Positions 1 to 8,046 of a DNA stretch of 64,000 bases are shown one piece after another. Under the pieces are notes generated by a model, which worked only from the letters and a program-made list of their open reading frames with translations, ran no database searches and was not told the DNA's origin. The stretch covers positions 1,452,824-1,516,823 of the forward strand of contig NZ_MSCH01000003.1 of the NCBI RefSeq assembly GCF_002954545.1. The letters run 5' to 3'. The DNA comes from Psychrosphaera saromensis. GTDB taxonomy: Bacteria > Pseudomonadota > Gammaproteobacteria > Enterobacterales > Alteromonadaceae. Each line of letters opens with the position of its first letter. Position 1 is the first letter of the stretch. Both the position numbers and the translations under genes were made by a program.

Positions 1-992
1 GATACCGCCGTCATGCGGCGCATAGCAACCGAAGCGGACACTTCTGCAACTTTGTGGCTAGATATTTCATAACCATGACGGTCTAATAATTGTCTAAACG
101 GCACTTTAGGGCACAGCAAAGCGCCAGCAAAAAAGCTTGATTCAAAGTCTCGCCAAGCGTGCAACATATCTTGCGGGTCAACGGTAGATGATGAAACATG
201 ATTAATTTGTTCTTGGGTATTTAATTGGTGTCCACCAACCGACATAACACTTTTTACACCGTCGGTATTGTGTAATACCGCATGACCTATATGTACGGCT
301 AATTCGTATTTAAGTCGTAGTGGAAACTTTTTTAACAGTCGGTTTAACAGCAGTTTATTTGGCGCTTCAAAATAAGAGGTGATCACATTTTTTGAGTGAA
401 TACCTAATTCATCTACCGCTTCTGCTGCGGGTTTATCAAACCACTTAATCACTAAACCAAGTTGTTTTGTGATAGCAACTAACTCATCTATGCTCAAAGG
501 CATACGTTTTAAGCCGACTTCTTCTGCAGCGCGTTCTAAGTCTGGGAAGTGATTTTGATTGTTTTCTTGATGGGCTCTAATTAATAGCTGTGCAAATTGA
601 CGTCCAGAAATACCGGTTTGCGATAACATTTCTGGTATCGCAATTTGCAGTATGTCATTAGAAAATAAAAAGCTAGGTTCCAAAGGCATGCCTTTAATAC
701 CGCCACGACTGCCTTTATCTGGGATAATATCTTGATGATCGGCTTCATCATCTAGAAACCATTCAACATTTTTTTGGAATACACCAGCGACCACTTCAAG
801 CATATCGATACTAGGCACACGTTTACCACGCTCAATCATAGACAGGTACGACACTGATGGTGCGTACTCAGGATCTATTCTGACACAACGGGCTGACAAG
901 TCTTCTATGGTTAGTTTATTACGTTTTCGTAAATTTCTAATCTTAGTGCCAAGGAAATGTGATTTTCTTAATAAGCTTTTATTTGGTCTCAT
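1..992 (-). CDS. XRE-family regulator, RamB/DUF3612-like (C-terminus outside window)
   Basis: Reverse-strand reading frame starting with ATG at 992 and open to the left window edge, about 330 codons visible. The first 70 or so residues form a helix-turn-helix of the XRE type (LTIEDLSARCVRID...SYLSMIERGKRVPSIDMLEVVAGVF). The rest resembles the long ligand-sensing part of COG3800 (RamB/ScfR-like) regulators, with an ImmA/IrrE-like stretch (KYELAVHIGHAVLHN). Such regulators control acetate, propionate or glyoxylate-shunt genes, which fits the divergent neighbour that looks like a malate-synthase domain. The DUF3612 assignment is from memory of Vibrio/Shewanella neighbourhoods and is inference. 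Three tandem repeats just upstream suggest autoregulation. Confidence 0.7.
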   Translation of the reverse strand, partial: MRPNKSLLRKSHFLGTKIRNLRKRNKLTIEDLSARCVRIDPEYAPSVSYLSMIERGKRVPSIDMLEVVAGVFQKNVEWFLDDEADHQDIIPDKGSRGGIKGMPLEPSFLFSNDILQIAIPEMLSQTGISGRQFAQLLIRAHQENNQNHFPDLERAAEEVGLKRMPLSIDELVAITKQLGLVIKWFDKPAAEAVDELGIHSKNVITSYFEAPNKLLLNRLLKKFPLRLKYELAVHIGHAVLHNTDGVKSVMSVGGHQLNTQEQINHVSSSTVDPQDMLHAWRDFESSFFAGALLCPKVPFRQLLDRHGYEISSHKVAEVSASVAMRRMTAV

Positions 993-993
993 T

Positions 994-1035
994 TTGTAAA
1001 ATTTACACTGTAAAATTTTTATTGTGAAATTTTAG
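994..1035. promoter_or_regulatory. Three tandem 14-bp repeats, candidate operators
   Basis: Three adjacent 14-bp units with core TGTAAAATTT, TGTAAAATTT and TGTGAAATTT lie immediately upstream of the regulator start at 992 and in the divergent promoter region of the gene at 1112. The first unit contains the odd palindrome TGTAAA-A-TTTACA. Regular spacing between two divergent genes suggests binding sites for the XRE-type regulator; this is inference. Confidence 0.55.
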
Positions 1036-1111
1036 TTTAGGTTGGATTAGACTAACAATCAAGCAATAGGGTAAACCAAAATAATAAATAACAGAGATTG
1101 AGGAATTAAAC

Positions 1112-1729
1112 ATGAATATGGCAACTAATGAGATAACTACAAAAATGACAACAAACAAGAGTCAGTTGGAGAGTTTAGGTTTTGATAGCTTTATCAATGA
1201 AGAAGTATCAATCTTAAATACCTTAAATGAAAAACGCATGACGGAGCTAATGAGCTACTCAAAAAGCTTTTTAGACAAAGTGTTTCCATTAGAGCAAGGT
1301 TCACATCAAGACGTGAGCAGCTACGTTATTTATTACAAACACTTGTTGGCTTTTTTTCCAGACGGAAGAAAAAGTGGTTTAGCTTCACCAAACCAATTTG
1401 TTGCATTAAGTGGCCATAAAAATGAACCAACTTCTATCGTTTTAAAAAATGATGGTTTTCATGTTGAATTAGTTTTTAACAAAAATGGCTCTCGTGGCAT
1501 TAAAGACATCGCGGGAATTGACGACATTCAACTTGAAACCACAAAAGCCATATTTGGAACTGCAGCGGCAGCGAACGATGACAATCTGAATAACAGTAAA
1601 CGCTGGTTTAGTATGATCCGTAGCGATGATGAATTAGTAATGGACTCTGCTGGTAATCAATTGTGCCGCTGTGTGGATGTTGAAAAAGCATTTACCGGTA
1701 AAGACGGTGGTGACTACAAAATAGCTTAA
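1112..1729 (+). CDS. Stand-alone malate synthase G beta-domain-like protein
   Basis: 205 residues, start supported by GAGG about 10 nt upstream. Residues about 53-170 follow the non-catalytic domain of malate synthase G: FLDKVFPLEQGSHQDV corresponds to FLDESLPLENGSHQDV of E. coli GlcB, then PNQFVALSG, PTSIVLKNDGFHVEL, GIKDIAGIDDIQLE and a KRWFSMI segment matching YRNLLGLM. The TIM-barrel with the catalytic Arg, Glu and Asp residues is absent, so this cannot be an active malate synthase alone. The frame is intact and has its own ribosome-binding site, so it looks like a real small protein rather than a decaying gene. It is divergent from a RamB-like regulator. Function unknown; a regulatory or binding role around glyoxylate metabolism is a guess. 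The comparison is from memory. Confidence 0.65.
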   Translation: MNMATNEITTKMTTNKSQLESLGFDSFINEEVSILNTLNEKRMTELMSYSKSFLDKVFPLEQGSHQDVSSYVIYYKHLLAFFPDGRKSGLASPNQFVALSGHKNEPTSIVLKNDGFHVELVFNKNGSRGIKDIAGIDDIQLETTKAIFGTAAAANDDNLNNSKRWFSMIRSDDELVMDSAGNQLCRCVDVEKAFTGKDGGDYKIA

Positions 1730-1953
1730 TTTGTGTTAGTTGTATTAGCTCCATAAGGCTAACCGCATCATTAATCCCTCTGTTTTTCCGGTCAAATAGT
1801 TAATTGTTTGGCCGGAACTCTACTTGTTAATTAAATTGTTTTTATATTTCAGCTCAAACCTTCACTTTATCCATAACATAGTGAAAATCTTTCTTTATAG
1901 AATCTTATCTGTCAGTTAAAGTTCTCACATTATTAACTTGTTTAAGGTTTGTT

Positions 1954-2724
1954 ATGTTTGATCTGCCCTTGGTTAATGTAAAAAACAAAGTTTCAGCACA
2001 AGAATGGCAAACTCGAATTGAGTTAGCGGCTTGTTATCGACTGTTTGTTATTCATGGTTGGGATGACTTAATTCATACTCATGTTTCTGCTCGTATTCCC
2101 GGTACCGATCATTTATTAATTAATGCATTTGGTTTGTCGTTTGATGAAATAACCGCATCCAACTTAGTCAAAATAGATATCGACGGAAATATTGTAGACC
2201 CAGATACACCGTTTAAAATTAATCCCGCTGGATTTACTATTCACAGTGCTGTGCATATAGCGCGTCATGAAGACCAATGTGCTTTGCATGTTCACACAAA
2301 TGAAACTATTGCTGTTGCTAGTGTTAAAGAAGGGCTGTTACCACTTAGTCAGTATTCAATGTTTGCTTTGGCTTCAATGAGTTACCACGACTACGAAGGT
2401 TTAGCGGTAAACGACGCAGAAATAAAACGTTTACAAGATGACCTAGGCACTAGTAACTTCATGTTATTACGTAATCATGGGGCACTAACCATGGGCGCGA
2501 CTATTGGTGATGCATTTATGCATATGTATGACTTAATTCGCGCTTGTCAGGTGCAAATCCAAGTAATGTCTACAGGCATGACTCCTTTGTTAGTTGATCA
2601 ATCTATCGTTGACGGCATTAAAGCCCAAGCTAATATTGTTCATTCGGGCTTAACTGGCGGACAAAAAGCATGGCCTGCCATGATGCGCAAAGTAAAACGT
2701 ACGTATCCAGATTTTGATCAGTGA
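1954..2724 (+). CDS. Class II aldolase/adducin family protein
   Basis: 256 residues, normal length for the family. Zinc-binding histidines are visible in LHVHTNE (His112, His114) and RNHG (His175). The segment NPAGFTIHSAVH replaces the Glu-containing stretch of fuculose-phosphate aldolase, so the protein belongs to the adducin-like branch and may not cleave a sugar phosphate. It precedes an enolase-superfamily dehydratase by 75 nt in the same direction, and a lactonase-type amidohydrolase and an SDR lie nearby. Together these suggest a role in splitting or processing a keto-deoxy sugar acid in the cytoplasm. The substrate cannot be read from sequence. Confidence 0.8.
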   Translation: MFDLPLVNVKNKVSAQEWQTRIELAACYRLFVIHGWDDLIHTHVSARIPGTDHLLINAFGLSFDEITASNLVKIDIDGNIVDPDTPFKINPAGFTIHSAVHIARHEDQCALHVHTNETIAVASVKEGLLPLSQYSMFALASMSYHDYEGLAVNDAEIKRLQDDLGTSNFMLLRNHGALTMGATIGDAFMHMYDLIRACQVQIQVMSTGMTPLLVDQSIVDGIKAQANIVHSGLTGGQKAWPAMMRKVKRTYPDFDQ

Positions 2725-2799
2725 GCCATTATAGACAACACGCATTAGCAATAACGCTCACTGACTAAATATAAAATAAATTATAAATAAGAGTACCCA

Positions 2800-3975
2800 A
2801 TGAAAATTACTCACGTAGAAATATTCGACATACATTGCCCAGACCGTCCAGCTTGGACACCTATATTTATCCGTATTCATACCGACGAAGGTATCTCAGG
2901 AGTTGGTGAAGCTGGATTAGCTTATGACTGGGGACACAGTGCAGCAGCGGCTATGATCAAAGAAATCGCCGAGGCAGTATTAATTGGTTTTAATCCATTT
3001 AATACCGAGCTGTTATGGTCGCGTATGTTACGTGAAAGCTTTTGGGGACTTGGCGGTGGGCCCGTATTGTACTCAGCAATGAGCGCAATCGACACTGCAT
3101 TGTGGGACATAAAAGGCAAAGCCTTTGGCGTTCCTGTCTATCAGTTGTTAGGTGGTAAAACTAACGACAAGTTACGCACTTATGCCAGCCAATTACAGTT
3201 TGATTGGGATACAGAGATTAAGAAACTAATTGAACCAGCAGAATACGCAGAAGCCGCATTAAAAGCCGTAGCAGAAGGTTACGACGCGGTTAAAGTTGAT
3301 CCAATTGTTTATGATCAAAATGGTGCTTCATCTTTTGACCGAACTAAGTTATTTACTAAACCGCAAATGCGTTTATTTGGTGACAGATTACGAGCCATCA
3401 GAGACGCGGTTGGTGAAGATGTGGATATCATCTTTGAATCGCATTCATTAATGGGCGCAGCATCGGCTATTCAAATGGGCGCAATTGTCGAAGAAGTTGG
3501 CTGTATGATGTACGAAGAACCCGTTAATTACTTAAATGCAGCAGTACATAAAAAAGTATCAGACCGAGTCAATGTTCCTATTGCCGGTGGCGAGCGTTTA
3601 TACCATCGCTGGGATGTACGTCCATATTTTGAAGACCAAAGCATTGACGTATTACAACCTGATGTCGGCTTATGTGGTGGTTTTACTGAAGCTAAGAAAG
3701 TATGTGATTACGCAGACGTTTATGACATCCGCATTCAAGCACACGTTTGTGGTGGGCCAGTTGCAACAGCCGCATCGTTACATTTGGAAACGGCAATACC
3801 AAACTTCTTAATTCATGAGCATCATACTTATGCCACTAAGTCTTGGAACCGTGAGCTGTGTATTCAAGATCCGCAACCAGTAGACGGCTTTTTCCAAGCA
3901 CCAGATACGCCGGGAATTGGCATAGAGTTAAACGACGATTTAGTGAAACGTTCACCGCACGTCACTGTAAAGTAA
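2800..3975 (+). CDS. Enolase-superfamily sugar-acid dehydratase (mandelate racemase/MLE family)
   Basis: 391 residues, the usual length of galactonate/mannonate dehydratase-like members. The capping domain is residues 1-120 and the barrel follows. Candidate active-site residues: Lys165 in AVKVDP, metal ligands in IIFESH (Glu213), YEEP (Glu239) and GGER (Glu265), Asp288 in LQPDVG, and His315 in IQAHVCGG. The His at the seventh strand is typical of the D-galactonate/D-mannonate dehydratase branch. It probably dehydrates an aldonate to a 2-keto-3-deoxy acid, upstream of the aldolase. The stop codon lies inside the first unit of a 14-bp tandem repeat. Confidence 0.85.
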   Translation: MKITHVEIFDIHCPDRPAWTPIFIRIHTDEGISGVGEAGLAYDWGHSAAAAMIKEIAEAVLIGFNPFNTELLWSRMLRESFWGLGGGPVLYSAMSAIDTALWDIKGKAFGVPVYQLLGGKTNDKLRTYASQLQFDWDTEIKKLIEPAEYAEAALKAVAEGYDAVKVDPIVYDQNGASSFDRTKLFTKPQMRLFGDRLRAIRDAVGEDVDIIFESHSLMGAASAIQMGAIVEEVGCMMYEEPVNYLNAAVHKKVSDRVNVPIAGGERLYHRWDVRPYFEDQSIDVLQPDVGLCGGFTEAKKVCDYADVYDIRIQAHVCGGPVATAASLHLETAIPNFLIHEHHTYATKSWNRELCIQDPQPVDGFFQAPDTPGIGIELNDDLVKRSPHVTVK

Positions 3976-4019
3976 AAGCAGTAAAGTAAGAGCAGTAAAA
4001 TAAGAGCAGTTAAATAGCA
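3967..4019. repeat. 14-bp tandem repeat, nearly four units
   Basis: Units GTAAAGTAAAAGCA, GTAAAGTAAGAGCA, GTAAAATAAGAGCA and a partial GTTAAATAGCA run head to tail. The TAA stop of the dehydratase is in the first unit, and the array ends at the stop of the convergent amidohydrolase. Probably slippage-generated. Confidence 0.85.
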
Positions 4020-4925
4020 TTAAACAGCTAAGTTATACCAAGAGCAGGCATTGTTAAAAACAAGCGCCTGCTTTTTTTGTGCTGACAAATCCATTTTATC
4101 TAATGTATTTATTACATTGTCCCAATAACTTTGATAACTAGAATGGAATAAACATAAAGGGAAATTACTGGCTAGCATAACGCGCTCTTGTCCAAAAGCT
4201 TCTAGGCAAAGGCTTAATACCTGTGATTGCCAAGTAGCTTTTCCGGCTGTTTCGGTAGGTAAAGCATCATATTGTCTATCCATCATTTCCCAACCTGAAC
4301 ATTTAACCGCACATTGCGGCAAAGCAGCTAACTGCTTTAATGCGCCGTACCAATCACTTTTTGCTAATGACTCCGCTGAGTCAGCCATTGGTGGCCAACC
4401 TGCGTGGTTTAAAATGACTTTTAATGTTGGGCAAGCATTTAAAATGGAGATAAGTTGGTTTAATGCCAAAACGTCGGTTATTGACATCTGCAGATCAAAA
4501 CTTAAGTGATGTTTTGCTAAATAAATAAAGTTAGATTTAACTTGTGGTAAAGACAATATCTCAAAGGCACCATCCAAGATATGACGAATACCAGCTACCG
4601 ACTGACATTGCATTAACTCATCTACAGCTCGCTCAAATTCAATAACAGGCAAAGTTACATCAATAAAGGCAACGGTTTTAAATGGTTTTGTCACTACCGA
4701 CTCTAACCAGATAACTTCTTCTTTTGCCGTGTCGTTATTAAAACCCGCTTCAATATGCACAAAACCTGCAATCTCATGTTCACCAGAAACAACTAAATCT
4801 TGCTGTGAAAAGCTTTTGTTTATTATCGCCTTATCCGGCCAAAATGGCGCGTTTTCAGGCTTTAGCCAGGAATACTGGCCAAGTTGTAAATCAAATAAAT
4901 GCAAATGAGGATCAATGATTTTCAT
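4020..4925 (-). CDS. Amidohydrolase, sugar lactonase type (COG3618)
   Basis: 301 residues. The N-terminus MKIIDPHLHLFD carries the HxH metal motif of TIM-barrel amidohydrolases, and LNHAGWP supplies a later histidine. Length and motif order match L-fuconolactonase/L-rhamnonolactonase and 2-pyrone-4,6-dicarboxylate lactonase relatives. It is convergent with the dehydratase and probably opens the aldonolactone that feeds it. No signal peptide, so cytoplasmic. The exact sugar is unknown; deoxy-sugars such as fucose or rhamnose are the usual substrates of this gene combination. Confidence 0.78.
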   Translation of the reverse strand: MKIIDPHLHLFDLQLGQYSWLKPENAPFWPDKAIINKSFSQQDLVVSGEHEIAGFVHIEAGFNNDTAKEEVIWLESVVTKPFKTVAFIDVTLPVIEFERAVDELMQCQSVAGIRHILDGAFEILSLPQVKSNFIYLAKHHLSFDLQMSITDVLALNQLISILNACPTLKVILNHAGWPPMADSAESLAKSDWYGALKQLAALPQCAVKCSGWEMMDRQYDALPTETAGKATWQSQVLSLCLEAFGQERVMLASNFPLCLFHSSYQSYWDNVINTLDKMDLSAQKKQALVFNNACSWYNLAV

Positions 4926-4982
4926 AGTTATTGAATCAGTTATGTAAAAGCTATTTAACAGCTTGGTTAATATATTTTCATC

Positions 4983-5025
4983 TTATTGCAAAGTTCAGAA
5001 GCTGTCTGCCATTAGTTTACTCTAG
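4983..5025 (-). pseudogene. Fossil 3' end of a YkgJ-type gene
   Basis: About 43 nt closely match the last codons of the intact YkgJ-type gene at 8843 (ttattgcaaag, then gctgtctgccattagtt, then tctag). Read on the reverse strand it gives LMADS, a stop, then TLQ and a stop, against LMADSRPALQ in the intact gene. No reading frame remains. It marks an old duplication or rearrangement. Confidence 0.6.
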
Positions 5026-5252
5026 ATTAGTAAACGACTAGGCACAATGTGTCTACATTTAGTGACAAATCTCTCATCTTGAACAATCTGTAATTTATCC
5101 CATTAGCCATTATGATCCAACGTATAACCGCTCAATCCACGTAAGCGTGCCTTACATGTTATGGGTAATGGAATATATTGATAGCGCGAATAACATCATT
5201 GATGAAATGACAATTGTTAGATAGTTTTATTTAATACAAGTCAGTAAAACGA

Positions 5253-5285
5253 AAAAAGCAGTGTTTATACACTGCTTTTTGTTTT
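5253..5285 (+). terminator. Rho-independent terminator-like hairpin
   Basis: A perfect 12-bp stem AAAAAGCAGTGT / ACACTGCTTTTT with loop TTAT. It can work in either direction because each arm ends in an A or T run. It sits among gene fossils in the 509-nt gap between the amidohydrolase and the TonB receptor. Confidence 0.7.
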
Positions 5286-5345
5286 TATTGAGTGGTGTAA
5301 CCACCATCGAACGTTTGCAAACCAGAGTTATGGATTACTTTTTTG
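5285..5345 (-). pseudogene. Fossil C-terminus of an SDR dehydrogenase
   Basis: Reverse-strand translation gives LQTFDGGYTTQ followed by a stop, matching the C-terminus LQVIDGGYTTQ of the intact SDR at 8047. The nucleotide similarity runs codon by codon for about 50 nt. The rest of the gene is gone. With the neighbouring YkgJ-type fossil this shows that the SDR/YkgJ segment once had a second copy on this side of the TonB receptor. Confidence 0.68.
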
Positions 5346-5367
5346 ACATAAACAGCAAATTAAACCT

Positions 5368-5406
5368 AAAAGGTACCCAGTGTACTTCTACTGCCAGGTA
5401 CCTTTT
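5368..5406. terminator. Bidirectional terminator-like hairpin after the TonB receptor
   Basis: Ten-base arms AAAAGGTACC and GGTACCTTTT separated by 19 nt, directly downstream of the receptor stop codon at 5435. Confidence 0.65.
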
Positions 5407-5434
5407 GTTAGTTACTATCTAAATCTCAATATTG

Positions 5435-7804
5435 CTAGAATGCAGCTTGAACACTTAGACTAACTTGTCTTGAACGTCCGATAATATGTTGTCCATTTTG
5501 CCCATTTTCAATTGCAGCATCGGAATAGACAGAAATGTATTCTTCATCAAGTAAGTTTCTAATATCAAAACGCACCTGATAATTACCAAAGTCATAACCC
5601 ACTTGAGCGTTTACTAACATACGAGCATCATTTTCAGGATCTCCACCGTCTTCACCTACAATGCTTACAGGATCGAAGTAGGCTTTTGAGCTATCTTGAT
5701 AATTAGCATTAACATTGGCGTATACACCAGAATCAAAATCATAATCAACTGAAATATTTGCGGTTATCGTAGGTGCATCTGCAAATGAACGGCCAGATAA
5801 ATCTACGTCTTCACCCGTTGTTGCTAGCACATAAGTGTAATCAATAAACTCTGATTTTGAATAACCTAGGCCTGCTGTAACACGTAGCTGCTGATTCGGA
5901 TAATAAACTATTTCTGTATCAACACCTTTAACTTCTGACTCTCCTGCATTCTGTGTTTCCACATCAAATTGTCTTGTCGACAATTGATTTAGTACTTGTT
6001 GGTCTTTCCATTGAATTACAAAAGCATTGGCGTTAAATACGAATTGGCCTGCCATCCACACTGAACGGTATGATAATTCATAATTATCTGTGTATTCCGC
6101 ATCGTAAGTATATAAATAATTCTGCGCCGTGTTGGTTCCTACACCACCAGAACGATAACCTTTCTGGTAAGTAAAGCTAGTCGTTATATCTTGATTAATA
6201 TGGTAGCTAACACCTAATTTAGGCAAGAACGCATCAAAGTCTGTCGATGATAAAGGCTCTGTTCCAGAAGAACTGTCGGCCAGTCCATTTAAATATCCAT
6301 TTATCCCAGTTAATATCGCCCCTGTCTGTGCATCAAATGAGCTAGGGTCTGGCATTGTATTCAATATTGAATAGATTGACTCTTTATCATTGGCTTGCTC
6401 TTCATTTTCAAATCGTAAACCTGCTAATAAATCAAACGAATCATTAATAGAATAGGTAACATCTGTAAACAAAGCCTTAGTTGACACCGATTGCGTAAAA
6501 TCAGACGTAAAATCAAGTAGGATAGGATCAATATCTGGGTACAGCGGAGTAACTTGTCCAGCCAGATAACTTGCGGTTGCAGCATCAAGTCCATTTGTCA
6601 TTAACAGACCAGTCACTGCGGTTTGGAAGTCATAACCGAGAGCATTTTCTACATCAATGTATGTGCCACCTAAAGAGTTATCCACAACATCTAAGTCGGA
6701 TGCGTAAAAACCAACAACAGCTTGTAGATTGTCACCATCATAGGCAAGTCTTAACTCTTGGCTATTGGTTTTGTCTGTTCGAGTATTCTGTGTATCTGGT
6801 GATAATTGTTCAGATGTTGAATCACCGTCCCAGTTATATCCTGATTCCGACTTATTCGTCGTGATCACAGACACCAAAGAAAGCTGGTCTGTAATATCCC
6901 AAGACACTTCTAATGTGGCTATATCTGTATCTGAGTCTCTGAAAGTTGGAGAGTTAAAGTAGTTTTTTCTATCGAAGATATCCGACCCATACTCGTAGGC
7001 TGCCCATTGTACGCCTATGGTACTGGTTGTATTTGATAAACTAAGTAGTGCCGTTACATTATCTGTTGGTTGATATAATAATTTACCTCTAACGGTATTT
7101 GACTCTTCGTAGTTAGACATTTCATTTCTGGTCACATTATCAATATCACCTTCTAGTTCTTTATCTTCAACACTGACTCTAAAGGCAAGCATGTCATCAA
7201 TAATACTGCCGCCTCCAGCAAATGCGTATTCTTTTTGTCCTAAATTACCAATGGTGACTTTACCTTTACCACTCCATTCATAGGTTGGGTCTTGACTTCT
7301 GATGTGTACAGCGCCAGCTAACGCATTACGACCTTGTAATGTAGATTGTGGTCCACGGAAAACTTCCACCTGAGAAAGATCCCAAACAGGCACGGCTCCA
7401 TTGTTAACAACACGCCAAGGTAACGGGGCTCCATCAAAGTACATAGTAGCTAAATAACTACCACCACCACCAGAAACATTAAATGCATCTATACCTCGAA
7501 TAGTAAAACCGTCACTTAATGTGCCAGTTACATTGGCCATACCAGAAAATACATCACTGACATTTTGAATATTCTGTTTTTCTATATCTTTAGCGGTAAT
7601 AACTGCAACACTGGTAGGTGTTTCTTGAATACTACGGTCTATTTTTTGACCTCTGACTACAATAGCTTCTATTTTTTGAGGGGCACTATTTTCATTTTTA
7701 CTTTCTTGGGCAATATCTTCAATAGCAGAAACAGCTGCCATCGCATTTAAAGAAATAGTATTTAGTCCAAAACCTACAGCGAGGGCTAGTTTAGTTAGCT
7801 TCAT
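5435..7804 (-). CDS. TonB-dependent outer-membrane receptor, Fur-type promoter
   Basis: The best start is the ATG at 7804: it gives a clean signal peptide (MKLTKLALAVGFGLNTISLNAMAA) with AGTGGAAA upstream, while the frame extends to an ATG at 7840 lacking a ribosome-binding site. That gives 789 residues. The plug domain is recognisable (VAVITAKDIEKQNIQNVSDV, then VEVFRGPQSTLQGRNALAGAV), followed by a long beta-barrel ending in a terminal Phe (VSLSVQAAF). A strong Fur box lies 45 nt upstream, so uptake of an iron-siderophore or haem is most likely. A sugar-oligomer role is possible because sugar-acid genes flank it, but the Fur site argues against it. Confidence 0.88.
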   Translation of the reverse strand: MKLTKLALAVGFGLNTISLNAMAAVSAIEDIAQESKNENSAPQKIEAIVVRGQKIDRSIQETPTSVAVITAKDIEKQNIQNVSDVFSGMANVTGTLSDGFTIRGIDAFNVSGGGGSYLATMYFDGAPLPWRVVNNGAVPVWDLSQVEVFRGPQSTLQGRNALAGAVHIRSQDPTYEWSGKGKVTIGNLGQKEYAFAGGGSIIDDMLAFRVSVEDKELEGDIDNVTRNEMSNYEESNTVRGKLLYQPTDNVTALLSLSNTTSTIGVQWAAYEYGSDIFDRKNYFNSPTFRDSDTDIATLEVSWDITDQLSLVSVITTNKSESGYNWDGDSTSEQLSPDTQNTRTDKTNSQELRLAYDGDNLQAVVGFYASDLDVVDNSLGGTYIDVENALGYDFQTAVTGLLMTNGLDAATASYLAGQVTPLYPDIDPILLDFTSDFTQSVSTKALFTDVTYSINDSFDLLAGLRFENEEQANDKESIYSILNTMPDPSSFDAQTGAILTGINGYLNGLADSSSGTEPLSSTDFDAFLPKLGVSYHINQDITTSFTYQKGYRSGGVGTNTAQNYLYTYDAEYTDNYELSYRSVWMAGQFVFNANAFVIQWKDQQVLNQLSTRQFDVETQNAGESEVKGVDTEIVYYPNQQLRVTAGLGYSKSEFIDYTYVLATTGEDVDLSGRSFADAPTITANISVDYDFDSGVYANVNANYQDSSKAYFDPVSIVGEDGGDPENDARMLVNAQVGYDFGNYQVRFDIRNLLDEEYISVYSDAAIENGQNGQHIIGRSRQVSLSVQAAF

Positions 7805-7848
7805 TTTTTCCACTTTTAGATGAGTTATTAATTTGTTCATACGTTACG

Positions 7849-7867
7849 AATGATAATAATTCTCATT
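7849..7867 (-). promoter_or_regulatory. Fur box
   Basis: TGATAATAATTCTCA at 7851-7865 matches the 7-1-7 Fur consensus TGATAATnATTATCA at all but one position. It lies just upstream of the TonB receptor read on the reverse strand, where Fur-Fe(II) would block transcription. Confidence 0.75.
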
Positions 7868-8046
7868 TAGTAAGTCAATCTGTTTCACACACATGATGTT
7901 ATTGTTTTTATGTGATCAGTTACTTCGAGGGAAAAATAACAGTTTGCTCCTGTATAGCTATTTCATCAGATTGTACGAGGGTAATTGTTAATTATTTCAT
8001 CAAGTTAGTGGCGTTTTTATAGTGCTAAAAAGTATATAGATAAAAA

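Noticed and set aside
1780-1825. Inverted repeat CCGGTCAAA / TTTGGCCGG after the malate-synthase-like gene as a terminator.
   Set aside because: No T run follows the stem on either strand; probably a weak hairpin only.
7565-7750. Forward frames inside the TonB receptor gene.
   Set aside because: Antisense shadows of a strong coding region with no start signals.
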